Source: JAWKTT01 sp041398965 (GTDB lineage Bacteria; Planctomycetota; Planctomycetia; Planctomycetales; Planctomycetaceae). From it: a stretch of DNA of 64,000 nucleotides. The notes under the pieces were generated by a model that was not told the origin of the DNA, searched no databases, and saw only the letters and a program-made list of their open reading frames with translations. The stretch covers positions 71,426-135,425 of the forward strand of contig JAWKTT010000013.1 of NCBI GenBank assembly GCA_041398965.1, in the 5' to 3' direction. Position numbers and translations under genes: made by a program. Numbering within the stretch: the stretch's first letter is position 1; each line of letters starts with the position of its first letter. Below are positions 17,576 through 26,281 of the stretch, in pieces.

Positions 17576-19675
17576 TTAAATGTGGGGCGAGTTGTCGGAT
17601 GTGTGTGCCTGGGGGAGAACGAGTCGAAAGGTTGTCCCGGCCTCAGAGGAGTCGAGCAGTTGGAGATCACCCCCTTGTTGGCGAGCGAGACCTCGACTGA
17701 GCGCTAGTCCCAGTCCCACTCCAGGAGCTGTTCGGGCTGCTTCATGATCCGACTTCGAGAAGGGTTGAAACAGCTTCGGTCGGACATCGGACGCGACTCC
17801 TCGACCACGATCCTGCACGTCGAACGAGACTGTCGTGCCGGTGTCGAGGCAACAAATCGTCAACTCGGGGGAACTCGGATTGCTGCCATACTTGCAGGCG
17901 TTGTCGATCAGGTTCAGCAGAATCTGTTCGATGACCGTTGGCTCGACAAGGACCGGGACATCGGCGAATTGAGAACTGGTCGACGACGACGAATCGTGCA
18001 GTCCGTCGAGACCGACGATGGTCTGTCCGCCGAGTGTCGCCTGGGCTTGTAATCTCTGCTCCATGTGCCTCAACAGTTCCCGAGTTGAGATTAATGTACG
18101 CGGGGGCATCGCCGGTTGACGTTCGAGTCTCGCATAGGCGAGCACGTTGTCGACCAGATGCCCCAGACGGGATGACTCGCGATGGAGCGTCTCGAGGTAG
18201 TCTTGCTGCTTAATCGGATCGCGAACCATGCCGCCGGCGAGCATCTCGGTGTAGAGTTGAAACGTGGTGAGCGGAGAACGGAGTTCGTGTGTCACCGCGG
18301 AAACAAACGCCGCTCGCCGTTCGCTGAGTGCCGTCACCCCCATGATGAGGTACACAAACCCCGCCGCCGCCGCGAGGAGTCCAACCCACGCAATGGCGAT
18401 CGCCAGCATGGTCGGAGTCCATTCCCAAGAGACCGCTGTGATGGCAGGGAGTTGTAGACTTGCCGGGAGCGAAGCGAGAGCCCGAGCGGGGGTCTCAGTG
18501 GCTTCAACTCGAATTGGTTCGAGCGTCGCTTCGGGGAGGACGTCCTGAATTTCGAGCAAGAGATCGTGTTGCAGTTGCTCCCAATTGAGCCAGCATCCTT
18601 GGATGACCGTCTCGTCGTTGCGAACAACTCGTCGGGCCAGCAACAGCTTCTGATTTACCCACAATGGACGGCTCACCCCTTCGCGAACGGTACGGTCAAA
18701 CAGTGCCTCATCCAGATTCGAACGTTGTTCAATGACCGCTTGTTGAGCATACCCCTGCAACCGATTCGACCGGCTCCCAAAGTCGTTCTGCGATTGGAGC
18801 AAATCCACCAGTTGAGGGAGGGCCTGCTGCATAGACTCTTCTTGTGCTTCTTGCTGAGTCGCCTCGTCCGGTTCACGAAAAACTTGCTCCGAAATCGATG
18901 TCTGTTGCCGACCGGAATGGGGAGTGACTGACTGACTGGAATTCCCATAAGGTGACTCCAGCAACTTACCACCACGTCCATATTGAGCCGCCCCCTGTCC
19001 GATTTGTGCTGTCGGTCTGGTCAAACTCTGACTGCCATTGTCGAACTCTTGCGGTGATTCATTGGAAGAGGTTCTTGTGGTTGTGGAAGATGGCAGGTCA
19101 TCCTGAGTCGACCTTGAGGTGTCACTGTTCAATGAGGCGAGTTGCGTCGTCGGTGTCGACTGGGTGAACTCATCCGGGAGTCTGCTCAGTAACTCCGCAT
19201 AGTTCAGGACGTCATCTAACTCGACACTCTTCACGGTATTGATGGAGAGTTGTTCGGGAGCAAGTCCATTCGTCAGTGCCCAGTCCCGGTCCTGTTCCAA
19301 TGGAAGTTGCGGCGAGTCGAGCGTTCCGTCTGGACAGAGTTCAAAATTGAGGTTGACATAGGCCGATGGCTGATTCAACAACGGCGATGGCAGACGTTGC
19401 GGGAGATCGCCCGGATGAAGTCCCTGAGTTTGTGTCAACACTGGCTGATAGACGAAGTAGGGGCGTGCCGCCTCTGCCGCAATGATCGGCATTGCCATGC
19501 TATCCATTCGCCACAAAGCGACACTGGCCCGTTGCTCCTGCTCGGACCGCAATTTCGTCAGGCGGTCCTGTCTATCGAGTTCTAACACCTTAATTGTCAG
19601 CCAGCCAAAGCCGACAAACACGATCGCCCCCATGCTGGCAAGTGCGATCCAGATCTGATGCGGTCGTTTCCACAT
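17576..19675 (-). CDS. Membrane-bound sensor histidine kinase with large Gln/Ser-rich sensor region
   Basis: Of 699 residues, a membrane helix at about 8-30 and another at about 421-447 enclose some 390 extracytoplasmic residues. Part of this region (about 170-330) is low-complexity, rich in Ser, Thr, Gln and Asn. The cytoplasmic part is a standard kinase: H-box with His463 in S-A-V-T-H-E-L-R-S-P-L, N-box N-L-I-D-N-A-C-K-Y-G (588-597), D-R-G-R-G (622-626) and G-V-G-L-G-L-A-L (652-659). It starts 45 bases after the response-regulator gene, so the two form a two-component system. The sensed signal is unknown; the sensor domain has no family I recognise. Confidence 0.9.
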   Translation of the reverse strand: MWKRPHQIWIALASMGAIVFVGFGWLTIKVLELDRQDRLTKLRSEQEQRASVALWRMDSMAMPIIAAEAARPYFVYQPVLTQTQGLHPGDLPQRLPSPLLNQPSAYVNLNFELCPDGTLDSPQLPLEQDRDWALTNGLAPEQLSINTVKSVELDDVLNYAELLSRLPDEFTQSTPTTQLASLNSDTSRSTQDDLPSSTTTRTSSNESPQEFDNGSQSLTRPTAQIGQGAAQYGRGGKLLESPYGNSSQSVTPHSGRQQTSISEQVFREPDEATQQEAQEESMQQALPQLVDLLQSQNDFGSRSNRLQGYAQQAVIEQRSNLDEALFDRTVREGVSRPLWVNQKLLLARRVVRNDETVIQGCWLNWEQLQHDLLLEIQDVLPEATLEPIRVEATETPARALASLPASLQLPAITAVSWEWTPTMLAIAIAWVGLLAAAAGFVYLIMGVTALSERRAAFVSAVTHELRSPLTTFQLYTEMLAGGMVRDPIKQQDYLETLHRESSRLGHLVDNVLAYARLERQPAMPPRTLISTRELLRHMEQRLQAQATLGGQTIVGLDGLHDSSSSTSSQFADVPVLVEPTVIEQILLNLIDNACKYGSNPSSPELTICCLDTGTTVSFDVQDRGRGVASDVRPKLFQPFSKSDHEAARTAPGVGLGLALSRGLARQQGGDLQLLDSSEAGTTFRLVLPQAHTSDNSPHI

Positions 19676-19720
19676 GGAAGGTTACTTTCGTCGTCGCATT
19701 GGGTCACGAGTGAGAATGTC

Positions 19721-20425
19721 TTAAGGAGTTCCGGGGCGCCACAAATAACCCCGTCCACGAACTGTGACAATCAACTCCGAATTGGGGGAACGATCTCCCA
19801 ACTTCTCTCGGAGTCGGGCGATGTGCATGTCGATCGTGCGGGTGGTTACGCCGCGCGAGTCGATCCCCCACACCTTCTCCAGCAACTCCTCTCGTCCAAC
19901 CGGTCTTCCGGCATGCCCCAGAAAGTAGGTGAGAATGTCCGACTCGCGTGGAGAGAGTTCTTGTCGCACTCCCCGTTCGTTGACAAATTCGGCTTGCCGC
20001 AAGTTGAGCTGCCCGAAGCCTGGAAGTTCGACCGTCTCGGGAGCCGTGTCGTCGACCGGTGCCCGACGCAGTACCGCTTCGATTCTCGCCAGCAGTTCCC
20101 GCACACTAAACGGCTTGACGATGTAGTCATCGGCCCCCAGTTGAAGCCCCCGAATGCGATCGTTCTCGTCCCCGCGAGCTGTCAGCAGGATCACCGGTTT
20201 CGAGGGGCGTCGTTCGCGAACTTCTGCGAGCACGTCGAGTCCCGTTCCGTCAGGAAGCAGGACATCGAGAAGTAACAAGTCGTACCCCCCCGCGACCGCC
20301 AGCGGCAATCCTTCCGCTACGTTCGCCCCTTGTAACACGCGATAGGACGAATACTCCAACATGTCGACAATCCCCTGCCGTATAGCCGCATCGTCTTCAA
20401 TCGTCAGGATAGTTCGTGGTGACAT
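19721..20425 (-). CDS. OmpR/PhoB-family response regulator
   Basis: The 234-residue protein has a receiver domain with D11-D12, phosphoacceptor Asp54 (L-L-L-L-D-V-L-L-P) and the V-K-P-F lysine, then a winged-helix output domain (about 130-232) ending in T-V-R-G-R-G-Y-L-W, the hallmark of OmpR/PhoB regulators. All catalytic positions are intact. It is followed after 45 bases by its likely kinase and preceded after 59 bases by a secreted thioredoxin-like gene, all on the minus strand, so one transcript is likely. Target genes cannot be told. Confidence 0.94.
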   Translation of the reverse strand: MSPRTILTIEDDAAIRQGIVDMLEYSSYRVLQGANVAEGLPLAVAGGYDLLLLDVLLPDGTGLDVLAEVRERRPSKPVILLTARGDENDRIRGLQLGADDYIVKPFSVRELLARIEAVLRRAPVDDTAPETVELPGFGQLNLRQAEFVNERGVRQELSPRESDILTYFLGHAGRPVGREELLEKVWGIDSRGVTTRTIDMHIARLREKLGDRSPNSELIVTVRGRGYLWRPGTP

Positions 20426-20484
20426 GGAACGCTCGTAAGAACTCCTCGAAGCTCCCGACGGCGCGGGAGACCAATAAACGACTT

Positions 20485-22041
20485 CTAGCGAGAGAAAACT
20501 CGCCCCGGAAACTCAGTCCCTCCCGCCACTCCAGCGTTGGTCAGCCCGGTGTAGACATCTCGTTCGACGAGACCGAGCCAAGGATCGTTGCTGGGGGTCA
20601 GGAAGAGTTCAGCATACACCCGTTCGTTGAGCGTGACGAGGTCATTCCCACGTTCGCCGGCGATGAACCACTCGTGAATCTGTCGATGCAGTTGATATTC
20701 GTTGCGAACGGTGTCGATGGCGACGCTCGACTGCAGACGGGAGAACAACTTTGCCAGCATCGGGCCTTCGATGTCGGTCTTTGACATTGCCAGTCGAGCC
20801 GCGTTGATGGCCACAGGGTTCTCCCGAACCATCACGTTTCGACTCGTCTCATCGAAAGCGACTTCAGACTGATGCAATGCTGCGAGATTGAGCCAGAACT
20901 GAGCGTCATCAGTGTCACTCGTCACGGGTGGCGTCATGGTGACACTCGCCAAAGGCTTCAACTCGACCGACCGTTTGGGGACCGCAATTGCTGTCGCCGC
21001 GGCTGCCGGAATCGTCCCTTGTTTCGCGGGCGCGTCCGACGACGGAGGGGTCTCTGCGGTGGGAGTCTCGGCACCTTGAGCTTCGACTGCCGGGGAGACG
21101 GCCTGGGGAATGCCCTTTGCGTCACCAGTTGACTCGCTTGCCAATGAAGGAAGCACCAATTGCGATCGAGCATGTCTGTTCAAACGGATCGCAACTTCCT
21201 GTCGCTGCAAAGTCTCCAGATCAGCACGCCACTGTTGGTCCAATTGGAAGAGAGAATCGCGGTGATAGGCTTCGACGAGTGTATCCCGCTCGCCCGGAGA
21301 GGCCAGCACCTCTTTCCCTAGCGAATTGACACGATCCAGCCAACTGATGAACCTCTGCGGACTATACAATCCCGGCAGCACATCCATCGCGTGCCCATTC
21401 GAGTCGAGCACATAGTGAGCGCTGTTACCGGTAATCGTGCGCACGAGCTTTCGTCCGTCGCCGAAGTCAATCGTAATCACCGGAACCGGCCGCACACTTT
21501 CCCAATGCAGCACGAACTCGTCCCGAAGTCGACGAGACACTTCGGCATTCGAATACAGTGTCGTCCGAAAGAATCGGCTATTGGCACAGCTTAACTCATC
21601 CGTCAGTTTGCCGAGCATTCTTAAAGACAAGATCGGCTTGCCACTCTCCTTCGACTCCAGCTTGGCCGCTTCCAGGTCGGTATACCAGAACAGCCGCGAT
21701 GACGTGCAGTACCGTTGCCCCCCCACAGCATCAATAAACAGTTCGAGGTCATTAAGCGCCTTTTGCAGACGCATCACAGCGGGCCCTTCGGTCGCCTGTT
21801 GAAGCGATTCTATGAGGCCGTCCCGTTCAAGGAACATCTCCTGAAGTCGCTCGGGGCCAAATATCCGCGCTTTATCAACCATTTGCTGCGCTTCTTCCAC
21901 CTTGCCCAACTTGATCAACTCGGCATACATCGCTGCCCCGTCGCCGTAACTGCAAGCCAAGACCTGTGACGCTCCGAGTGTGACCGATATGAAGAGAGCC
22001 AAGATTACCATCTCCGCAAATCGCTTGCTTGCTAGTCGCAT
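20485..22041 (-). CDS. Exported protein with thioredoxin-like domain
   Basis: The 518-residue product starts with a signal peptide (hydrophobic I-L-A-L-F-I-S-V-T-L-G-A, cleavage near V-L-A-C30). Residues about 120-240 look like a thioredoxin-fold domain of the DUF255/thioredoxin_7 kind: a W-Y-T-D-L-E-A-A helix, a G-K-P-I-L-S-L strand, a C-A-N-S motif at 152-155 in the place of C-x-x-C, and a V-L-D-S-N-G strand. The CxxS form suggests a monothiol or non-catalytic role. The second half is helical with a Pro/Ala-rich linker near 310-350 (A-P-A-K-Q-G-T-I-P-A-A). It is probably the first gene of the unit with the regulator and kinase downstream (gaps 59 and 45 bases). Confidence 0.75.
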   Translation of the reverse strand: MRLASKRFAEMVILALFISVTLGASQVLACSYGDGAAMYAELIKLGKVEEAQQMVDKARIFGPERLQEMFLERDGLIESLQQATEGPAVMRLQKALNDLELFIDAVGGQRYCTSSRLFWYTDLEAAKLESKESGKPILSLRMLGKLTDELSCANSRFFRTTLYSNAEVSRRLRDEFVLHWESVRPVPVITIDFGDGRKLVRTITGNSAHYVLDSNGHAMDVLPGLYSPQRFISWLDRVNSLGKEVLASPGERDTLVEAYHRDSLFQLDQQWRADLETLQRQEVAIRLNRHARSQLVLPSLASESTGDAKGIPQAVSPAVEAQGAETPTAETPPSSDAPAKQGTIPAAAATAIAVPKRSVELKPLASVTMTPPVTSDTDDAQFWLNLAALHQSEVAFDETSRNVMVRENPVAINAARLAMSKTDIEGPMLAKLFSRLQSSVAIDTVRNEYQLHRQIHEWFIAGERGNDLVTLNERVYAELFLTPSNDPWLGLVERDVYTGLTNAGVAGGTEFPGRVFSR

Positions 22042-22376
22042 GATCGCCTCCAGTGAGAAGAAGAGTTCGCCGGGTTTCGCCCTCGGCTATCTTCGACCAA
22101 TCGTACAACGAAATCCTCACTTGCCGCGTAACAGCGTTGTAACAACCGGCACCACACTCCCGCCTTGCTCTGATTTCGTCGCCGAAGAGATTGCGAAGGG
22201 GTCAGCCCACCCGAAGTTCCTGTTGTATGAAGGTGACGAGAACGACCGGTTCAACCCTCATCTCATAAATCGTGCCGGGAGTATTACCTCCTGAATCCTT
22301 CGTTTGTGCCCAGTCGGTGATTTTCGTAGCATCCACCCTGTCACAAAAACATTTCCCTCAAGGAACTTGATTACTC
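22042..22376. other. Divergent intergenic region
   Basis: These 335 bases separate the minus-strand thioredoxin-like gene from the plus-strand cyclophilin gene and should hold both promoters. No clear promoter pair or structured RNA was seen. AAGGAA at 22359-22364 is the likely ribosome binding site of the cyclophilin gene. Confidence 0.4.
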
Positions 22377-22910
22377 ATGAATCGTCGTGCTGAAGTTGAT
22401 GCTGCTCTGGTCAATGTGGACTTTGCGAAGACCCGCTATGTGGTGGCCTTCGAGACTTCTGAAGGTCCATTGAACCTCGAATTCTGGCCGGATGTCGCCC
22501 CCGGACACTGCAAGAATCTCATCGGACTAGCCAAGATCGGCTTCTACGATGGCATTATCGTGCATCGTGTGATTTCCGATTTTGTCATTCAGATGGGATG
22601 TCCACAGGGGACCGGAACCGGAGGTCCGGGATATCAGATCAAAGCCGAGTTCAACGACCGCCTGCACGAAGAGGGGGTGTTGTCGATGGCTCGAACCAGC
22701 GACCCAAACTCGGCTGGCTCGCAGTTCTTCGTCTGTCTGGGTCGGGTTCCCCATCTCGACAAGCAATACACCGCCTTTGGGAAACTTGCCGATGCCGAGA
22801 GTATCGCGACGCTACGCAAGATCGGAGCGACCGAGACCGACCGATCCGATCGCCCACGCAATCCAGTGACGATCATCAAGGGGACTGTCCTTGAATCTCC
22901 GTTGGCATAG
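22377..22910 (+). CDS. Cyclophilin-type peptidyl-prolyl cis-trans isomerase
   Basis: The 177 residues form a single cyclophilin domain. Seen are F-Y-D-G-I-I-V-H-R-V-I with the catalytic arginine, F-V-I-Q-M-G-C-P-Q-G-T-G-T-G-G-P-G (core), S-M-A-R-T-S-D-P-N-S-A-G-S-Q-F-F-V and the short C-terminal strand. No signal peptide is present, so it acts in the cytoplasm, catalysing proline isomerisation during folding. AAGGAA upstream fits the ATG at 22377. The stop at 22910 is followed at 22937 by a strong hairpin. Confidence 0.95.
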   Translation: MNRRAEVDAALVNVDFAKTRYVVAFETSEGPLNLEFWPDVAPGHCKNLIGLAKIGFYDGIIVHRVISDFVIQMGCPQGTGTGGPGYQIKAEFNDRLHEEGVLSMARTSDPNSAGSQFFVCLGRVPHLDKQYTAFGKLADAESIATLRKIGATETDRSDRPRNPVTIIKGTVLESPLA

Positions 22911-22936
22911 TCATCGGACGTCGAATGAATCCCTGT

Positions 22937-22959
22937 CACCCGAGGCCATCCCTCGGGTG
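22937..22959 (+). other. Perfect 9-bp hairpin between cyclophilin and lipoprotein genes
   Basis: CACCCGAGG (22937-22945) pairs exactly with CCTCGGGTG (22951-22959) around a 5-base loop. It lies 27 bases after the cyclophilin stop codon. No T run follows directly, so it is either a weak terminator or a 3'-end stabiliser. An in-frame ATG at 22960 of the next gene touches its foot. Confidence 0.55.
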
Positions 22960-23097
22960 ATGGGGACGACTGCGCCGTTTCTTGCGATCATCCCCCTTCC
23001 CCCCGAGACGACGGACTTCCCTGACCGTCGAACGCTAAAGTCCCCACCTGCACCAAATGACCCGGTTGACGATGTTCGTTCCCGCAACGAAGTCCTG

Positions 23098-24192
23098 TTG
23101 CGACTGAAACGATTCGCTCTGTGTGTTGTGACGCTGGCCATCTCGCTCGCTGGGTTTGCGGGTTGCGAATCCTCCTCTCCTTCGGCCCCCAAAGCCGATT
23201 CGGGGATCGTGTTCCCGGAACCAACGATTGCTGGGCCGATACTGTTCAGCGAAGTCGCGGCCGGGACGGTGGACGACGCGACAATGCGACCACTGCTCCG
23301 AGTCTCCAACAGTTCAGATGCTGCGAGGTCCATCAAGTTTGATGGCACCGGCTGTTCCTGTTACTCGCTGAAACTCGGTGACCAGGTACTCCGTCCGGAA
23401 GACTCCATCGAACTGGCAGCGGGAGAGTCGAAAGAGTTTCGGTTCTCGTACAACGATCCGCCGCGCCCCAAAGAATCGGACTTTCTCGCGAGGTTTTCCA
23501 GTTCCGCTGGTTCCGAGTATCACACTCACGAACTCCGTCAGACGCTCCAGATTCTAGCCGACATCGATTTGACTCCCGAAGTCTTGACCTCAACGTTTAC
23601 TCCGGGACTCACGCCCGCCCCACTTTCGCTAAACGTCACGTTGAGATCACGCGATCGAGCCGTTGTTGATGAGTCACCACAATTAATCACTCCACCGGAA
23701 TGGATTCAGCCGGGAATTTGGAGTGCGATCCAGGAAGCAACGGAGGAAGATGGTGTTTGGAGGCGATCTTGGACGCTGGAAGTCTCCTTTGTTCTTGATC
23801 CATCACAACCAGTTCAGACTCGGCACTGGACTGGCAGTGTGCAGAACGAGTCACGACTTTCTGTCCCAGTGTCGATCTCACTTCGTCAGCGGGTTGGCGT
23901 TTCGGCACCGACTCTCGTCCCTTTAGGGCCGGTGACTCAGGGTGTCGAAAAAGTTCGCCGCGTCTTGCTTCGCTCGGTCGACGATCATCCCTTCCAAGTG
24001 ATCGGCATCGTCAGCGATGACCCGCAAGTCAGCGCAATGGCCGATCAACAGACTCCCGCCCTGCAACAATGGATTACAATTCGATGCAGCGGGGAGGCTC
24101 CCGGTAACCTCAATGCCCGCATCGCTTGCCAGTTGTCGCACTCCGTCACCCCTGAAGTCAGTTTCCAAGTGACCGGAACCATTACCGAGTAA
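23098..24192 (+). CDS. Lipoprotein with DUF1573-like N-terminal motif
   Basis: I place the start at the TTG at 23098 because this gives a textbook lipoprotein signal: a short positive n-region (R-L-K-R), a hydrophobic core (A-L-C-V-V-T-L-A-I-S-L-A) and lipobox F-A-G-C. The mature protein is about 342 residues, mostly beta-strand. Near its N-terminus a G-C-S-C motif follows R-S-I-K-F-D-G-T, as in DUF1573 proteins, where an Ig-like fold carries G-C-x-C. Two or three Ig-like repeats may be present. The frame is open further up to a TTG at 22891 and an ATG at 22960, but these would put 46 or more residues before the signal core. Function unknown; cell-surface or periplasmic. Confidence 0.7.
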   Translation: MRLKRFALCVVTLAISLAGFAGCESSSPSAPKADSGIVFPEPTIAGPILFSEVAAGTVDDATMRPLLRVSNSSDAARSIKFDGTGCSCYSLKLGDQVLRPEDSIELAAGESKEFRFSYNDPPRPKESDFLARFSSSAGSEYHTHELRQTLQILADIDLTPEVLTSTFTPGLTPAPLSLNVTLRSRDRAVVDESPQLITPPEWIQPGIWSAIQEATEEDGVWRRSWTLEVSFVLDPSQPVQTRHWTGSVQNESRLSVPVSISLRQRVGVSAPTLVPLGPVTQGVEKVRRVLLRSVDDHPFQVIGIVSDDPQVSAMADQQTPALQQWITIRCSGEAPGNLNARIACQLSHSVTPEVSFQVTGTITE

Positions 24193-24364
24193 GCTGTCGC
24201 GACAATCCTCAGGCTCGTAGAGCAAAGGCATTGTGACGAAATGGCAGCGGTCATTAAGGCACTTCGCGAAAACCGCGACGATCTGAAACCTCGCACGACA
24301 TTGCGGGGTACATCGTCGTACGAGACTGTTCGTGCCCCTGTTGATTTTTCAGGACGATCGACTT

Positions 24365-26173
24365 ATGCGAATTTCGGCGAATCATTGGTGGCTCCCCTTC
24401 GTACTCGTCTGTGGCCTGTCGGGGCTGATGGTGTCATCCTCGTGGGGGGATGACGCGGCACCTGCTGCCGAGACGAAAGGGGAGACGAAGGTTCGAGACG
24501 CGGCGGAGTTGGTCCCGCACACAACGTTGCTATTTGCCGAAATCGCGGCCCCAAAAGCAGCCATTGGTCAACTTTTAGATCATCCACTCTGGACGCAAAT
24601 CAGGCAGTTGAACGGGTACCGAAAAGGGACGATGACGCCCCAATACTTTGCCCTCAATGTGGGAGTCGTCTATGTCGAGTCGCAGCTTGGCATGTCTTGG
24701 CGTGAGGCTTTGGAGGGACTTACCGAAGGGGGTGTTACAGCCGCTTACGATGCTAAGACCAAAGGGTCTGTCGTTATCATCCAGGCGAAGAGCGAGGTGC
24801 ATCTTACCAAGGTTCGTGACGTCTTTCTTCGACTCGCCCGCGAGGATGCCAGAAATAAAAAGCAACCAGACCCGTTCCAAGAAGTACAACATCGCAACGT
24901 GACGTTCTACAAAACCAAGGGAGGGGCCTTTGCGACGATTGGAGCAACCCTGCTCCTGGTGAATCAGGAGCCGATTGCTCGGGAAGTGGCCGATCGTCTC
25001 CTGGATGGGACCACCAGCGAGTTCGCCAAGACACCGCAATTCCGCGATTCTCGAACAGCAAACCATGTCCGCCCGACACTGTGGGTTTACGGGGACATCA
25101 AGCAGGTTCGCGACTCCGGCGTCGCCCCCAAGGTCTACTCTGGGAAGGCCGAGAATCCGGGAGCAGAGCTGATATTCGGGGGAGTCCTGGAGGTACTTCA
25201 ACATGCTGACTTTTTCACGCTTGATTTCGACCTGCAATCAGAGTCCGTCGCCATCGGCCTTTCGCTGCCATTCGAGCAGAAGTGGATCAGCGAGTCGCGA
25301 GAGTACTACTTCGGACCACAGGGGCAGGGAGTTGCTCCAGAGTTGCCGCCGGTCGAGAATCGCTTACTCGCTTTGTCGACGCATCGCGATTTTTCACAAC
25401 TCTGGCTGCGGGCCGGGGACCTGTTTGATGAACGAACGAACGACAAACTGGCCGAGGCGGACAGCGGGTTGTCGACACTTTTCTCTGGAAAAGACTTCGG
25501 CGAAGAGATACTCGGCTCCTTCCAACCAGGGTTGTCGTTGGTCGTCGCCCGACAAAGCTTCGCGGCAGACGGAGTGCAGCCGTCCATCCGATTACCGGCG
25601 TTCGCCCTCGTGATGGAGATGAAGACTCCCGAGGCGTCGCATCGCGAACTGCGACGACTGTTTCAGAGCCTCATCGGGTTTGCGAACTTCGCCGGTGCCC
25701 AGGAGGGGAACCCGCAGTTGGAACTGAACCAAGAAACTCGGGCCGGAAGCGAAATTATTTCCTCCACATTCATCCCTGAGGTGGGAGACGAGCAGAACCG
25801 TCAGGCGGCGATTCACTTCAACTTCTCGCCTTCGGTCGCCTTTGCCGGGAAGCGGTTTGTGCTTTCGAGCACTCGCACTCTCGCCGCAGAACTCTCTGCG
25901 ACACAGTCCGAAACGATACCAAGCAATGAAGAGTGGCGGATCAACACAATCGGACACTTAAACATACCGATCCTGCAACAGGTGCTCGAAGACAACCGCA
26001 GCCATCTCATCGCCAAGAACATCCTCGAAGAGGGGCATTCCCAAAAGGAAGCAGAAGCTCAGATTTCAGACCTCATGGATATCCTTGAGATGTTCAATTC
26101 GGCTGACATGAAGTTCCATACCGAGCCGAAGTCCTTACGTGTCAAGGCGACCCTGAACTTCGCAAAACGATAG
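24365..26173 (+). CDS. Large exported protein of unknown function (DUF3352-like)
   Basis: The 602-residue product begins with a signal peptide (W-W-L-P-F-V-L-V-C-G-L-S-G-L-M-V-S-S-S-W-G) and then has the pattern of planctomycete proteins annotated as DUF3352-like: A-A-E-L-V-P-H-T-T-L-L-F-A-E-I near the N-terminus, then alternating helices and strands, with repeated statements of residual per-domain similarity such as V-V-I-I-Q-A-K-S and L-L-L-V-N-Q-E-P. No catalytic motif is visible. The ATG at 24365 follows CAGGA; a GTG at 24332 in the same frame is less likely since it would lengthen the n-region. The family assignment is tentative. Confidence 0.7.
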   Translation: MRISANHWWLPFVLVCGLSGLMVSSSWGDDAAPAAETKGETKVRDAAELVPHTTLLFAEIAAPKAAIGQLLDHPLWTQIRQLNGYRKGTMTPQYFALNVGVVYVESQLGMSWREALEGLTEGGVTAAYDAKTKGSVVIIQAKSEVHLTKVRDVFLRLAREDARNKKQPDPFQEVQHRNVTFYKTKGGAFATIGATLLLVNQEPIAREVADRLLDGTTSEFAKTPQFRDSRTANHVRPTLWVYGDIKQVRDSGVAPKVYSGKAENPGAELIFGGVLEVLQHADFFTLDFDLQSESVAIGLSLPFEQKWISESREYYFGPQGQGVAPELPPVENRLLALSTHRDFSQLWLRAGDLFDERTNDKLAEADSGLSTLFSGKDFGEEILGSFQPGLSLVVARQSFAADGVQPSIRLPAFALVMEMKTPEASHRELRRLFQSLIGFANFAGAQEGNPQLELNQETRAGSEIISSTFIPEVGDEQNRQAAIHFNFSPSVAFAGKRFVLSSTRTLAAELSATQSETIPSNEEWRINTIGHLNIPILQQVLEDNRSHLIAKNILEEGHSQKEAEAQISDLMDILEMFNSADMKFHTEPKSLRVKATLNFAKR

Positions 26174-26281
26174 AACATTCGTTTTCGTCTTCTCATCAGT
26201 TGAATGACGTGACAGATGTCGGACGCGAATTCGCCATAGCGGCATTCGCTAACGAATCACTGACTTTCAGGAGATTCCCCT

